DNA of 64,000 bases from Photobacterium chitinilyticum (GCF_004104355.1 NZ_RJLM01000007.1:124001-188000); one strand, 5' to 3'; shown: positions 48,044 through 57,686, counted from the first letter of the stretch. The notes: a model not told the origin generated them from the letters alone. Made by a program: numbers and translations.

Positions 48044-48955
48044 CTAGGTAGCAGCAAGCACTACGCCGGCGGCAAACAACAGATTTGTGAGCAGGGCACA
48101 TTTCACCATCGTCGCCATCATGGGACGAAGAGCGGCTCCGTCGGCTGATTGGAGAACCTGTTTGCCGTGCTTGAACAATAGCGGTGCACTGAGGACAAAC
48201 AGCCAGCCAAAGGGGGAATGCAGTTCCAGGGCCGCAAACAATGCCAGGCAGACGACACTGCCTGCCAGCAGGAACAGGTGGTATTTGCGTCCCCAGTCTG
48301 GCCCCATGCGCACAGCCAGGGTGAGCTTGCCGCACGCCCGGTCATTATCGATGTCACGCAGGTTATTGATGTTCAAAACGCCAACAGACAGCAGGCCGCA
48401 GGCTGTTGCGGGCAGCATGATAATAGAGTCTATCTGTCCGGCTTGCAGGTAATAGGTACCGGCAACGCCTAGCCAGCCAAAGAACATGAGTACGGATAGA
48501 TCTCCCAAGCCACGGTAGCCGTAGGGTTTGTTACCGACGGTATAGGCGATAGAGGCTGCAATGGCCATCAGTCCAAGTAGCATAAATCCGAACATGTCCT
48601 GGAGGTTATTACAGGCGATAAAGATCAGGCTCAGGCCGCTTGTTATGGTAAGAATAGTATTTAATATCATGGCGTTGCGCATTGCTGACGGCGTCACCAT
48701 TCCTGACTGGATAGCACGTTGCGGGCCGAGACGGTGTTTGTTGTCCGTACCTTTGACGGCGTCACCATAGTCATTGGCCAGATTTGACAGGATCTGGAGT
48801 AAGAGTGCAGTCAGCAGGGCCAAGCCCGCGATTAAAGCAGAAAAACTTCCTTGCCATCCTGCGACTGCACTTCCGCATACAATCGATGCGACGGCCAGAG
48901 GCAAGGTTTTTGGTCTTGCGGCATCCAGCCAGATTGCGAGTGAAGATGAATTCAT
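48044..48955 (-). CDS. menA: 1,4-dihydroxy-2-naphthoate octaprenyltransferase
   Basis: Membrane prenyltransferase that makes demethylmenaquinone. The 303-residue protein of the UbiA superfamily has about nine membrane helices. The two Asp-rich motifs are NDYGDAVKGTDN (61-72) and DIDNDRACGK (~205-214), which bind the Mg-pyrophosphate of the prenyl donor. It lies between hslU and rraA, as in E. coli. Its presence points to menaquinone-based anaerobic respiration. Confidence 0.96.
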   Translation of the reverse strand: MNSSSLAIWLDAARPKTLPLAVASIVCGSAVAGWQGSFSALIAGLALLTALLLQILSNLANDYGDAVKGTDNKHRLGPQRAIQSGMVTPSAMRNAMILNTILTITSGLSLIFIACNNLQDMFGFMLLGLMAIAASIAYTVGNKPYGYRGLGDLSVLMFFGWLGVAGTYYLQAGQIDSIIMLPATACGLLSVGVLNINNLRDIDNDRACGKLTLAVRMGPDWGRKYHLFLLAGSVVCLALFAALELHSPFGWLFVLSAPLLFKHGKQVLQSADGAALRPMMATMVKCALLTNLLFAAGVVLAAT

Positions 48956-49043
48956 AGTGTGCTTATTTCGGAATCAGTCGAGGAGCTATTATGGCGCAAA
49001 CACAGCAATGGGCAACTTTATCGGCATATTGTTTGTTCAAGAA

Positions 49044-49073
49044 CAAAAAAAACGGTGCTCAGCCGCACCGTTT
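49044..49073 (-). terminator. Terminator of hslVU
   Basis: Minus strand: AACGGTGC-GGCTGA-GCACCGTT followed by T6 and more. It lies 34 bases after the hslU stop. Confidence 0.9.
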
Positions 49074-49107
49074 CGATAATTGGTATAGATCACATAGATC
49101 GTTGGGC

Positions 49108-50439
49108 CTATAGGATAAAGCGGCTCAAGTCTTCGTCTTCTACCAGCTCGCCAAGGCGCTCGTTGACATAAGCTTCATCGATGATCAGTTTGTCGCCCGA
49201 TTTCTCGGTCGCATCAAAAGAGAGCTCTTCCATTAGGCGCTCCATGACCGTGTGCAAGCGGCGAGCACCGATATTTTCAGTACGCTCGTTAACCTGCCAT
49301 GCGGCATCTGCCAGCTTGTTGATCCCGTTTTCGGTAAACTCGATATTGACTGACTCGGTTGCCATCAACGCTTTGTACTGCTCGGTCAGGGATGCGTTCG
49401 GCTCGGTCAGGATACGCTTGAAGTCGTTGCTGGTGAGGGCTTCGAGTTCAACACGGATTGGCAGGCGTCCCTGTAGCTCAGGGATCAGATCCGATGGTTT
49501 CGCAACCTGGAATGCACCCGATGCAACAAACAGAATATGGTCAGTTTTAACCATACCGTGCTTGGTCGATACCGTGCTGCCTTCTACCAGTGGCAGCAAG
49601 TCACGCTGGACACCCTCGCGAGAGACATCAGGACCCGACGACTCACCGCGCTTACAGATTTTATCGACTTCATCAAGGAACACGATACCGTTATTTTCAA
49701 CGGCAAAGATGGCCTGTTCTTTCAGCTCTTCCTGATTGACCAGTTTTGCCGCCTCTTCTTCGGTTGCCGCCTTCATCGCATCTTTGATTTTCATCTTGCG
49801 TTTTTTGGTGGTGTTACCGGCAAGATTCTGGAACATGCCCTGTAGCTGGTTAGTCATGTCTTCCATGCCGGGAGGCGCCATGATTTCGACCCCCATCTGA
49901 GGGGCTGCAACTTCGATTTCGATTTCTTTGTCGTCCAGCCGGCCCTCGCGCAGTTTCTTGCGGAAAGACTGTCGAGCGGTTGAGCTGCTATCTGCTTCTT
50001 CGTTTTGTCCCCAGGCATCACGTGCCGGCGGCAGCAGAATATCGAGAATGCGATCTTCGGCGAGCTCTTCAGCGCGGAAACGGACTTTTTCCATTGCCTG
50101 CTGGTGAGTCATCTTCACCGCTACATCCGTTAGATCACGAATGATAGTTTCTACTTCTTTGCCTACGTAGCCCACTTCGGTGAACTTGGTGGCTTCAACC
50201 TTGATGAATGGTGCGTTAGCAAGCTTGGCCAGGCGGCGGGCTATTTCGGTTTTACCGACACCCGTTGGGCCGATCATCAGGATATTTTTCGGGGTTACTT
50301 CAACACGCAGTTCTTCGGGAAGCTGCATACGGCGCCAGCGGTTGCGAAGGGCTATAGCCACGGCGCGCTTGGCTTTGTCTTGACCGATGATATGGCGATC
50401 AAGCTCATGGACGATTTCGCGTGGAGTCATCTCGGACAT
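49108..50439 (-). CDS. hslU: HslU ATPase (unfoldase of the HslVU protease)
   Basis: AAA+ hexamer that unfolds substrates and feeds HslV. With the ATG behind AAGGAAGCC it has 443 residues: [21 protein letters not shown] at the start, Walker [10 protein letters not shown] (~57-65), I-domain ~110-245, Walker B FLDEVDKI, sensor [16 protein letters not shown], and the C-terminal [10 protein letters not shown] that docks into HslV. A start 75 bases earlier would lie inside hslV. It follows hslV by 10 bases, so both come from the same heat-shock transcript. Confidence 0.97.
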   Translation of the reverse strand: MSEMTPREIVHELDRHIIGQDKAKRAVAIALRNRWRRMQLPEELRVEVTPKNILMIGPTGVGKTEIARRLAKLANAPFIKVEATKFTEVGYVGKEVETIIRDLTDVAVKMTHQQAMEKVRFRAEELAEDRILDILLPPARDAWGQNEEADSSSTARQSFRKKLREGRLDDKEIEIEVAAPQMGVEIMAPPGMEDMTNQLQGMFQNLAGNTTKKRKMKIKDAMKAATEEEAAKLVNQEELKEQAIFAVENNGIVFLDEVDKICKRGESSGPDVSREGVQRDLLPLVEGSTVSTKHGMVKTDHILFVASGAFQVAKPSDLIPELQGRLPIRVELEALTSNDFKRILTEPNASLTEQYKALMATESVNIEFTENGINKLADAAWQVNERTENIGARRLHTVMERLMEELSFDATEKSGDKLIIDEAYVNERLGELVEDEDLSRFIL

Positions 50440-50449
50440 TACGGCTTCC

Positions 50450-50977
50450 TTATTTGGTATCAAGCTCTTCGATAGTGTGGTGGTGGTTGGTGAAAACGCA
50501 GATGTCACCGGCAATGTTCAGTGATTTTTCTGCAATTTCACTGGCACTTAGCTCAGTATTTTCTAGCAGGGCAGTGGCTGCGGCCTGCGCAAAGTTACCA
50601 CCAGAGCCGATAGCGATAAGATCATTTTCTGGCTGAACCACGTCACCGTTGCCGGTGATGATTAAGGAGCCGGTTTCATCGGCAACAGCCAGCAGGGCCT
50701 CGAGCTTGCGAAGCATACGGTCGGTGCGCCAGTCTTTGGCCAGCTCCACCGCCGCCTTGAGAAGGTGGCCCTGATGCATTTCAAGCTTACGCTCAAAACG
50801 TTCGAATAGGGTGAAGGCATCAGCCGTGCCGCCGGCAAAGCCTGCAAGAACTTTGTTGTTGTATAAACGGCGCACTTTGCGAGCGTTACCTTTCATCACG
50901 GTATTGCCCAGGGAAACCTGGCCATCACCGGCGATAACGACTTTACCGTTTCGACGTACAGATACGATAGTTGTCAC
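50450..50977 (-). CDS. hslV: HslV peptidase
   Basis: Proteasome-like threonine peptidase, a dodecamer with HslU. It has 175 residues; after Met removal Thr is residue 1 and the catalytic nucleophile ([26 protein letters not shown]). [11 protein letters not shown] is the later family motif. A sigma-32 promoter is seen at 51031-51059, about 60-80 bases upstream, matching heat-shock control. Confidence 0.97.
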   Translation of the reverse strand: MTTIVSVRRNGKVVIAGDGQVSLGNTVMKGNARKVRRLYNNKVLAGFAGGTADAFTLFERFERKLEMHQGHLLKAAVELAKDWRTDRMLRKLEALLAVADETGSLIITGNGDVVQPENDLIAIGSGGNFAQAAATALLENTELSASEIAEKSLNIAGDICVFTNHHHTIEELDTK

Positions 50978-51030
50978 GGTTTTACCTCTTTGATTTTCTC
51001 CGGCCTGTGCCGGTATCGGTATTACTGCTT

Positions 51031-51059
51031 ATCTGGGGGTGGGGGGGGATTTTTTCAAG
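51031..51059 (-). promoter_or_regulatory. Sigma-32 heat-shock promoter of hslVU
   Basis: On the minus strand: CTTGAAA (51059-51053), 14-base C-rich spacer, CCCCAGAT (51038-51031). The consensus is CTTGAAA-N13-15-CCCCATNT, so 7/7 and 7/8-type agreement. It lies 54 bases before the hslV start and after the ftsN terminator. Confidence 0.82.
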
Positions 51060-51079
51060 GTATCAATATTGGAAAAAGG

Positions 51080-51101
51080 AAAGGATGCCATCGCATCCTT
51101 T
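51080..51101 (-). terminator. Terminator of ftsN
   Basis: AAAGGATGC / GCATCCTTT nine-base stem with a four-base loop; minus strand followed by CCTTTTTCC. Located between ftsN and the hslV promoter. Confidence 0.75.
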
Positions 51102-51141
51102 TTCTTTTCCGGTTGTTAGCCGCTGGTCGCGAGCAAGCTGT

Positions 51142-51714
51142 TTACTCCCAGAACCAGATCGCACAAGGCTCGATACCGGCTCGTCGCAGCATGTTGCGAT
51201 CACTCTCGGCTTTGCGCTTTTGCGGGTAAGGACCAAGGATCACCCGGTACCAGTTGCCCTTTTCTCCCTGGCTTACCTTGACCTGGCTGGTCAGCCCCTG
51301 GAAAGCAATCATGGCTTTTCGCTGTTCGGCCTGGTCTTGGCTGCGGTAGGCACCACACTGCATAAGATACGGACGGCTAGGTTTCTGTTCTTTCTTGGCC
51401 TCAACCGGTACTTCTTTGTTTTTGAGCTCTTCGATATAGCGCCACTTTTCCTCGGGCTTCGGTGGCAGTTTCTTTTCCTGCGGCTTGGCTTTTGGTTTCG
51501 GTTGCGGCTTAGGGGCGGATTTCGGCTGAACGATCTCTGGCTGAGGAGCCGGGGCTGTCGACAGGAAATACAGGCCATAAGCGAGTGCACTGACAAGGCA
51601 CAGTGCAATAAATGCCCATTTTAACGGGAAGCTCCCGGACGGCGGGGCTTTACGAGTGTTACGGGCTGGCTTTTTCGGCGAGCGTCCGCGCTTTACATAA
51701 TCTTTTGTGGCCAC
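51142..51714 (-). CDS. ftsN: Cell division protein FtsN
   Basis: Bitopic division protein that triggers septal wall synthesis. Order: short basic cytoplasmic tail (TKDYVKRGRSPKKPARNTRKA), one membrane helix (~36-54), a Pro/Lys-rich linker, and a C-terminal SPOR domain (~115-188, YLMQCGAYRSQDQAEQRKAM.. NWYRVILGPY) that binds bare glycan at the septum. The start is taken as GTG at 51714, giving (M)ATKDYVKRG, which matches the (M)A..DYVRR N-terminus of FtsN; another GTG 15 bases upstream is open. At 190 residues the periplasmic linker is shorter than in E. coli (319). Located between cytR and hslV as in E. coli. Confidence 0.9.
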   Translation of the reverse strand: MATKDYVKRGRSPKKPARNTRKAPPSGSFPLKWAFIALCLVSALAYGLYFLSTAPAPQPEIVQPKSAPKPQPKPKAKPQEKKLPPKPEEKWRYIEELKNKEVPVEAKKEQKPSRPYLMQCGAYRSQDQAEQRKAMIAFQGLTSQVKVSQGEKGNWYRVILGPYPQKRKAESDRNMLRRAGIEPCAIWFWE

Positions 51715-51811
51715 AGTAAGAATAAACACAACGGGAGAAACAATTCTCGCTATGTTACAAAGTTGCGCTGGAGCTGACTAGTGTCGTGATCAGATCTGGA
51801 AGGAATACTTG

Positions 51812-51861
51812 CACTCAATTGAGTGAATTTTGTGAGCTTATACCCAAATCATAAGCTCACA
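51812..51861. repeat. Two adjacent palindromes between cytR and ftsN
   Basis: CACTCAATTGAGTG (51812-51825) is a perfect 14-base palindrome. TGTGAGCTTAT / ATAAGCTCACA (51831-51841 with 51851-51861) is an 11-base inverted repeat with a nine-base loop. The latter could end cytR transcripts but lacks a T-run; the former looks like a protein-binding site upstream of ftsN. Confidence 0.6.
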
Positions 51862-51879
51862 GAGGGAGTCGTTAGCGGG

Positions 51880-52884
51880 CTAAGGTGCCGGAGGTGCTGC
51901 ACTTTCTCGGATCACCAACTTGGCATCAAGCAGGCGAGATCCCGATGAGACATCTTTGCCCTTGAGGATTTCAAGCAGCATCAGCATCGATTGACGACCG
52001 ATTTCGTAGCGCGGCTGCGAAACCGTTGTTAGCGGTGGATCGCAGTATTCGGCGAACTGAATGTCATCGAAACCGACAATGGACAAATCTTGCGGTACCC
52101 GGAAACCGAGACGCTTGGCTTGTTGCATGGCACCGATAGCCATGACATCACTGTGGCACAGCAAGGCTGTTGGCGGCTCGGGTAACGATAGCAATGCCGT
52201 TACGGCACGGGCACCGGCTGCAAATGTGAAATCGCCCTTGACGGTATAGGCCGGGTTGAGCTCGATGCCTGCGCGGCGCAGGGCCTGCTGATAGCCTTGC
52301 GAACGGAATTGGCACAACGCCGCCGAATCCGGGCCTGATATTTGTGCAATACGTTTGTGGCCCATTTGGGTCAGGTAGTTGACCGCCTCAAAGGCCGCTG
52401 TGAGGTTGTCGATATGAACCGTGGGAAGTTCGAGTTCAGGGGCAAATTCACAGGCCATTACCATTGGGGGTAAATTTTTCTGCTCTGGTTTGCTGACATC
52501 AAACGGTAGATCCGTACCGAGTAGCAGCATACCGTCAGCCTGTTTGGTAAAGACGAGATTGACGAACGAGTTCTCACGGGTTTTTTGCTGCCCGCTGTCA
52601 CCGAGCAATACCAGGTAGCCATGCTCCATCGCGGCTTCCTCGATACCCCGGATTATTTCTGTAAAGTAAGGATCACAGATATCCGGCACGATAGTGACAA
52701 TGGTTTTAGATTCGTTACGACGAAGATTTCTAGCCAGCGAGTTGGGTGAGTAGCCAGCATCCATGACGGCCTGCTCAACCTTTTTTCGGGTTGAAGCCGA
52801 CACTTTTTCCGGGTTCATCAAGGCACGGGAAACCGTGGCTGTTGAGACACCGGCGAGCTGGGCAACATCCTTCATTGTCGCCAT
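51880..52884 (-). CDS. cytR: LacI-family regulator CytR
   Basis: Repressor of nucleoside uptake and catabolism genes that works together with CRP and is released by cytidine. It has 334 residues: N-terminal LacI helix-turn-helix MATMKDVAQLAGVSTATVSRALMNPEKVS with hinge helix to ~60, then the periplasmic-binding-like core. The place between priA and ftsN is that of cytR in E. coli, which supports CytR over other LacI proteins. In vibrios CytR also affects biofilm and competence genes. Confidence 0.93.
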   Translation of the reverse strand: MATMKDVAQLAGVSTATVSRALMNPEKVSASTRKKVEQAVMDAGYSPNSLARNLRRNESKTIVTIVPDICDPYFTEIIRGIEEAAMEHGYLVLLGDSGQQKTRENSFVNLVFTKQADGMLLLGTDLPFDVSKPEQKNLPPMVMACEFAPELELPTVHIDNLTAAFEAVNYLTQMGHKRIAQISGPDSAALCQFRSQGYQQALRRAGIELNPAYTVKGDFTFAAGARAVTALLSLPEPPTALLCHSDVMAIGAMQQAKRLGFRVPQDLSIVGFDDIQFAEYCDPPLTTVSQPRYEIGRQSMLMLLEILKGKDVSSGSRLLDAKLVIRESAAPPAP

Positions 52885-53056
52885 AATTACAGTTCCTCTC
52901 TATTATATTTCTCTCATAATTGCCGGAGGATCGTAGCCAAATTGGGCAGATACCTATGCCAGCGAGCCTGTTATTGTAGGCTCTCCGCGGGGGATTAAAC
53001 ATGCTCGCAATAGCATAAATTACATTCAAGGTGTGACATGGGTCGCATTGTTCATT

Positions 53057-55258
53057 TTAAGTTAAATCCTGCGGTTCTACATCAATCGACCACCTGACTT
53101 TTCTTGCAAGAGGCAATAACTGGATAGCCGGTTTGGCGATAGCCAGCATTCGCTGCAGGGTCTTACGATCCGGTGCCTGAACTAACAACTGCCAGCGATA
53201 GCGCCCGGCGCGGCGTGACAACGGAGCGGGATTGGGGCCCATAATCTGGGTATCCTGGCCATATAGCGGACTTGATTCGAAAATACCGCGAACTTGCAGT
53301 AATAATTGTTCAACCTGCTCACTGTTGTTTGCTTCTGCACGAAACAGGGTCAGGTAGGTATATGGCGGCAGGAGCGCCTGCTTGCGTTCGCAAAGTGCAC
53401 TGACGCCAAACTGATCATAGCCTTTATGCAGTAAAGCCTGAAGCAGGGCATGTTCCGGATGATGGGTTTGCAGGATAACCTCTCCGGGCTTGCTGGCTCT
53501 GCCTGCTCGTCCGGCAACCTGGACGAACAGCTGGGCCAGCCGTTCGGATGCCCGGAAGTCATTGCTGAACAGCGCACTGTCGACATCTATCAGGCTGACC
53601 AGTGTTACATCAGGAAAATGGTGTCCTTTGGCCAGCATCTGGGTACCGATCAGGATTTGATACTCATTGTCTTTGATCGCCTCGAGGTAGTTTTCCAGGC
53701 TGCCTTTACGGCGAGTACTGTCACGGTCTATCCGTACGGTTTTGTATTCTGGGAACAGAGTGGCCAGCTGTTGTTCCAGCTGCTCGGTTCCGACCCCAAC
53801 AGCATTGAGCTGGGTCGAGCCGCAGTTGCCGCATTGCGGCATTACCGGACGCTGGGTGGCGCAGTGGTGGCAGCGCAGCTCGCCAGATTGCTGGTGGAAG
53901 GTGTAGTAGGCATCACAGCGCTTGCACTCGGCAAGCCAGCCGCATTCGTGGCAGATAATCGCCGGGGAAAAACCTCGCCGATTAAGGAACAGCATAACCT
54001 GGTTTCCGGCCTCGAGATGTTTGCGCATTCGCGCAATAAGCGGCGCGGAAAGCCCAGCATCAAGATAGAGGCCTTTGACATCCAGTACCCCGTGGCGTGC
54101 CTGTTGGGCATTGCCTGCCCGGCGGGTAAGCGTCAGGTGGTGGTATTTGCCGGTTCTGGCATTGTGAAGGCTTTCCAGGGCAGGGGTAGCCGAGCCGAGG
54201 ATCACCGGAATGTTTTCTCGGTTGGCCCGCATCACGGCCAGATCCCGGGCGTGATAGCGCAGGCTGTCCTGCTGCTTGTACGAGGCATCATGCTCTTCGT
54301 CAACAATAACAATGCCGAGGTTGCTAAAGGGGGTGAACAGTGCCGAACGTGTGCCGATAATGATCCCTGCCTGGTTATCCCGCCCAGCCAGCCAGGATGA
54401 CAACCGCTCGGTATCATTCAGTCCTGAATGGACGGTTTCAAGTGGCACATTGAAGCGGCGGCGGAAACGGTTGATGGTCTGCGGGGTCAGGCCTATTTCA
54501 GGCACCAGGATCAGGGCCTGCCTGCCGGCTGCCAGTACAGGCTCCAGCAGGTTGAGGTAGACCTCAGTTTTACCCGAGCCGGTAATTCCCTCGAGCAGAT
54601 AGCAGCCAAACTCTGGGTTGGCGTTGACGGTAGCAACCGCCAGTGCCTGCTCGTCATTGAGCTTGGGCTTTTCTTCGGTGACGGCAAAGCTGCGCTGCCA
54701 GTCAACACTGCGAGGCTGCTCCTCGAGGGCTTTAATCCAACCCTTGTCACTTAGCGTCTTCAATGTTGCTGAACTGACTTCATCGGCCAGCAGACTTTCG
54801 TGGCTGCATTTGCCATGACGCAGGGTATTGAGTACCTGGGCCTGGCGAGGAGCCCGGCTCAACGAAGCCAACGGTTGGTCGCGTCCGGTTTCGGTAATTT
54901 GCCACATTTTCAGGCTGGCAGGTGAGGCGTCACGGCCTTTGCGCAGCAATGTCGGCATCGCGTTGGCCAAAGTATCGCCGAGCGGGTACTGGTAATAGCT
55001 ACTGGCCCAGCTTAGTAGGCCGAATAATGGCGGCTGCCAGAGTGGCTTGCTATCCAGCACGGCGTTAATGGCTTTTAGTTGGGCCAGAGGGAAGTCGGAT
55101 TGATCGGTGATAGCCATGACGATGCCGACTAGCTGCTGGCGGCCAAAAGGAACCCGTACCCGACCGCCGACGACGGGAGAATGATCTGGCTTAATCAGAT
55201 AATCAAAGTATTTATCTAATGGTACAGGAAGTGCCACTCGGGCAATGTTGGGCGTCAT
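53057..55258 (-). CDS. priA: Primosomal protein N' (replication restart helicase PriA)
   Basis: 3'-5' helicase that reloads the replisome at stalled forks. It has 733 residues: N-terminal fork-binding domain (ARVALPVPLDKYFDYLI), Walker A GITGSGKTEVYL, Walker B DEEHDASYKQQ, helicase motifs, and an eight-Cys double zinc site (CHECGWLAECKRCDAYY ... CHHCATQRPVMPQCGNCGS). The ATG at 55258 (MTPNIARV) is chosen because E. coli PriA starts at the same place; an in-frame start 21 bases upstream is open, and neither has a strong ribosome site. Confidence 0.96.
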   Translation of the reverse strand: MTPNIARVALPVPLDKYFDYLIKPDHSPVVGGRVRVPFGRQQLVGIVMAITDQSDFPLAQLKAINAVLDSKPLWQPPLFGLLSWASSYYQYPLGDTLANAMPTLLRKGRDASPASLKMWQITETGRDQPLASLSRAPRQAQVLNTLRHGKCSHESLLADEVSSATLKTLSDKGWIKALEEQPRSVDWQRSFAVTEEKPKLNDEQALAVATVNANPEFGCYLLEGITGSGKTEVYLNLLEPVLAAGRQALILVPEIGLTPQTINRFRRRFNVPLETVHSGLNDTERLSSWLAGRDNQAGIIIGTRSALFTPFSNLGIVIVDEEHDASYKQQDSLRYHARDLAVMRANRENIPVILGSATPALESLHNARTGKYHHLTLTRRAGNAQQARHGVLDVKGLYLDAGLSAPLIARMRKHLEAGNQVMLFLNRRGFSPAIICHECGWLAECKRCDAYYTFHQQSGELRCHHCATQRPVMPQCGNCGSTQLNAVGVGTEQLEQQLATLFPEYKTVRIDRDSTRRKGSLENYLEAIKDNEYQILIGTQMLAKGHHFPDVTLVSLIDVDSALFSNDFRASERLAQLFVQVAGRAGRASKPGEVILQTHHPEHALLQALLHKGYDQFGVSALCERKQALLPPYTYLTLFRAEANNSEQVEQLLLQVRGIFESSPLYGQDTQIMGPNPAPLSRRAGRYRWQLLVQAPDRKTLQRMLAIAKPAIQLLPLARKVRWSIDVEPQDLT

Positions 55259-55295
55259 AACTAACCGATTAATCCACATATACTAAGATAAGGAA

Positions 55296-55505
55296 GTGTA
55301 CATTGCTCGGCTGCGGGCGCAAAGCGGTGAAAAAAGGAGCGCATTAGTTGATTTGGACGGCGTGATTGATTACTATACGCCGCCTAATTTATTGTATTGG
55401 CTTCAGCTTGCTGATGGCCAGACTTTATACTGTTTATTAACGCGTGTGGTGCCCGGCTTTGGATCGGGAGAGCGACACGGCCTTAGCTTTGAGGTAATCC
55501 CATGA
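55296..55505 (+). CDS. Possible small protein overlapping rpmE
   Basis: An open frame of 69 codons, beginning GTG (AAGGA just upstream, but too close) and ending in TGA that overlaps the rpmE ATG by four bases (ATGA). The predicted protein has one central segment rich in Tyr, Leu and Trp ([20 protein letters not shown]) and no known motif. The rpmE ribosome site GAGGT lies inside its last codons, so translation of the two could be coupled. I do not recognise it. It may be a real small gene of vibrios, a leader for rpmE control, or chance. Confidence 0.4.
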   Translation: MYIARLRAQSGEKRSALVDLDGVIDYYTPPNLLYWLQLADGQTLYCLLTRVVPGFGSGERHGLSFEVIP

Positions 55506-55714
55506 AACAAGGTATTCACCCAGAATACACAGCAGTGAACGCTAAATGTTCTTGCGGCAACACTTTCGTATTTAACTCTACAATGAGCAAAGACATCAAC
55601 CTTGATGTATGCGATAAGTGTCACCCTTTCTACACAGGTAAGCAGCGTCAGGTTAACACTGGCGGCCGTATCGACAAGTTCAACAAGCGTTTCGGTGCGC
55701 TTTCTAGCAAGTAA
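55502..55714 (+). CDS. rpmE: 50S ribosomal protein L31, zinc-binding form
   Basis: Large-subunit protein of 70 residues ([22 protein letters not shown]). All four zinc ligands are present: Cys16, Cys18, Cys37 and Cys40, so this is the C-plus paralogue that is replaced by a zinc-free L31 in zinc starvation. GAGGTAATCCC is the ribosome site. Divergent from priA, as in E. coli. Confidence 0.97.
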   Translation: MKQGIHPEYTAVNAKCSCGNTFVFNSTMSKDINLDVCDKCHPFYTGKQRQVNTGGRIDKFNKRFGALSSK

Positions 55715-55731
55715 TTGCCAGATGAATTCCG

Positions 55732-55761
55732 AAAAAGGGATGCGCAAGCATCCCTTTTTTT
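55732..55761 (+). terminator. Terminator of rpmE
   Basis: GGGATGC-GCAA-GCATCCC stem with a GNRA-type loop, between A5 and T7. Confidence 0.92.
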
Positions 55762-56021
55762 ATCTGCTGAAAATAGCCAGTGTATTTTATTCAGTCTTTT
55801 CTTCTTTATATTCTTCTATTTTTGAATACTTTGCTTACTAAGTAGCACGTTTTCTACCCATTCTTGCGGTACCTGATCAAAATTTCGCTATACCTGAGTA
55901 TTCCGGTAGGGATTTATTGGCTCGACCAGCGTTGCTGCGCTAGGATTTTGTATCGCTATAGAATATGATCTATATCCCAATACCGTACTGAACATCATTT
56001 TCATTCAGGATCAAGACCACT

Positions 56022-57272
56022 ATGTCTGAAGATTTTCGCCAACAAGCACTGCACTATCACGCTTACCCTGTACCAGGTAAAACCGCAATTTCACTCACCA
56101 AGCCGGCAAATACGGTTGAAGATCTTGCTTTGGCCTACAGCCCAGGTGTAGCAGAGCCTGTTCGAGAGATCGCGCAAAACGCAGAAAACGTATACAAGTA
56201 CACCGGTAAGGGCAACATGGTTGCAGTCATTACCAACGGTACCGCCATCCTGGGTTTAGGTAACCTTGGTCCTCTTGCATCTAAACCTGTTATGGAAGGT
56301 AAATCTTTACTTTTTAAGCGTTTTGCTGGTTTAGATTCTATCGATATCGAAGTGAAGCACCGCACTATCGATGAGTTCGTTGAGACGGTAGCGAATATCG
56401 CTGATACCTTTGGCGGCATTAACCTGGAAGATATCAAGGCTCCCGATTGTTTTGAAATTGAAAAGCGCCTGATTGAACGTTGTGCGATTCCTGTTTTCCA
56501 CGATGATCAGCATGGTACGGCAATCGTAACGGCTGCGGGCATGCTGAATGCACTTGATATCCAGGGCAAAGACATCAGTGAATCTGTGATTGTCTGTCTG
56601 GGAGCTGGCGCAGCGGCAGTTGCCTGTATGGAGCTGCTGATCAAGTGTGGTGCCCAGCGTGAGAAAATCTATATGCTGGATCGCAAGGGCGTGATCCACA
56701 CCCGTCGCGACGACATTAATGAATACAAGCAGCTGTTTGCCAACAATACCGACAAGCGCACTCTGGAAGATGTGATCGAGGGTGCTGATATCTTTGTTGG
56801 TGTTTCTGGCCCCAACCTGTTGACACCGGAAGCTCTCGGACTCATGGCTGATAAGCCAGTCGTCTTTGCGTGTTCTAACCCGGATCCTGAAATTAAGCCT
56901 GAGCTTGCCCACGCCGTGCGTGATGATCTGATCATGGGGACTGGCCGTTCAGACTACCCGAATCAGGTAAACAATGTGATTTGTTTCCCGTTCATTTTCC
57001 GTGGTGCATTGGATGTTCGTGCCAGCGTAATTAATGATGAAATGAAATTGGCGGCAGTTCATGCCATCCGCGAACTGGCTAAAGAGCCAGTGCCTGCTGA
57101 AGTCGTAACAGCGGCGGGGGCTGACAAGCTGGAATTTGGTACTGACTATATTATTCCAAAACCGATGGATCCCCGTTTGCTTCCTCGAGTTGCCAAGGCT
57201 GTTGCCCAGGCGGCCATTGATTCAGGCGTGGCGCAGATTGAGATGCCTGTCGGCTATATGGATAACAAATAA
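56022..57272 (+). CDS. Malic enzyme-like oxidoreductase (NADP type, no PTA domain)
   Basis: Decarboxylates malate to pyruvate with reduction of NAD(P). The 416-residue protein has the malic-enzyme N-terminal domain (LAYSPGVAEPVREI, TNGTAILGLGNLGPLASKPVMEGK, metal region FHDDQHGTAIVTAAG) and the Rossmann domain (VIVCLGAGAAAVACMELL). Unlike E. coli MaeB it lacks the C-terminal phosphotransacetylase-like domain; short forms of this kind are common in vibrios. It lies between rpmE and metJ. Cofactor preference is not certain from sequence. Confidence 0.93.
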   Translation: MSEDFRQQALHYHAYPVPGKTAISLTKPANTVEDLALAYSPGVAEPVREIAQNAENVYKYTGKGNMVAVITNGTAILGLGNLGPLASKPVMEGKSLLFKRFAGLDSIDIEVKHRTIDEFVETVANIADTFGGINLEDIKAPDCFEIEKRLIERCAIPVFHDDQHGTAIVTAAGMLNALDIQGKDISESVIVCLGAGAAAVACMELLIKCGAQREKIYMLDRKGVIHTRRDDINEYKQLFANNTDKRTLEDVIEGADIFVGVSGPNLLTPEALGLMADKPVVFACSNPDPEIKPELAHAVRDDLIMGTGRSDYPNQVNNVICFPFIFRGALDVRASVINDEMKLAAVHAIRELAKEPVPAEVVTAAGADKLEFGTDYIIPKPMDPRLLPRVAKAVAQAAIDSGVAQIEMPVGYMDNK

Positions 57273-57293
57273 GTTATTGCTTCGTCGAAATAT

Positions 57294-57323
57294 AAAAAAA
57301 CCAGCCATCGGGCTGGTTTTTTT
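57294..57323. terminator. Bidirectional terminator, malic enzyme gene/metJ
   Basis: CCAGCC-ATC-GGGCTGG stem between A7 and T7, between convergent genes. Confidence 0.9.
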
Positions 57324-57368
57324 ATGTCTGAAAACGGCAGTCTATACTGAAACGTGCCAATGTGGTGC

Positions 57369-57686
57369 TTACTCGTTGATGTCTTCGTATTTTATGCCCA
57401 TTTCATCCATCAGCTCCTTGGCTTCAGCGGGCAGATCGTCAGGGCGGTCCTTTCGAATGTCATCGTCGGTCGGTAGCGGCTGGCCAGTGTAGGCATGCAG
57501 GAAGGCCTCGCACAGTAACTCGCTGTTGGTTGCGTGCCGCAGGTTGTTGATCTGACGGCGGGTACGCTCGTCAGTCAGTATTTTGAGTACCTTCAATGGA
57601 ATCGAAACGGTGATTTTTTTTACTTGTTCGTTTTTCTTACCGTGTTCCGCATACGGGCTGATGTATTCGCCATTCCACTCTGCCAT
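57369..57686 (-). CDS. metJ: Methionine repressor MetJ
   Basis: Ribbon-helix-helix repressor of 105 residues that uses S-adenosylmethionine as co-repressor. The DNA-contacting beta strand is [43 protein letters not shown], and the start [24 protein letters not shown] is unique to MetJ. Its targets are the Met boxes seen before metB (57764-57795) and metF (61709-61732). Divergent from metB, so autoregulation through the shared boxes is expected. Confidence 0.98.
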   Translation of the reverse strand: MAEWNGEYISPYAEHGKKNEQVKKITVSIPLKVLKILTDERTRRQINNLRHATNSELLCEAFLHAYTGQPLPTDDDIRKDRPDDLPAEAKELMDEMGIKYEDINE

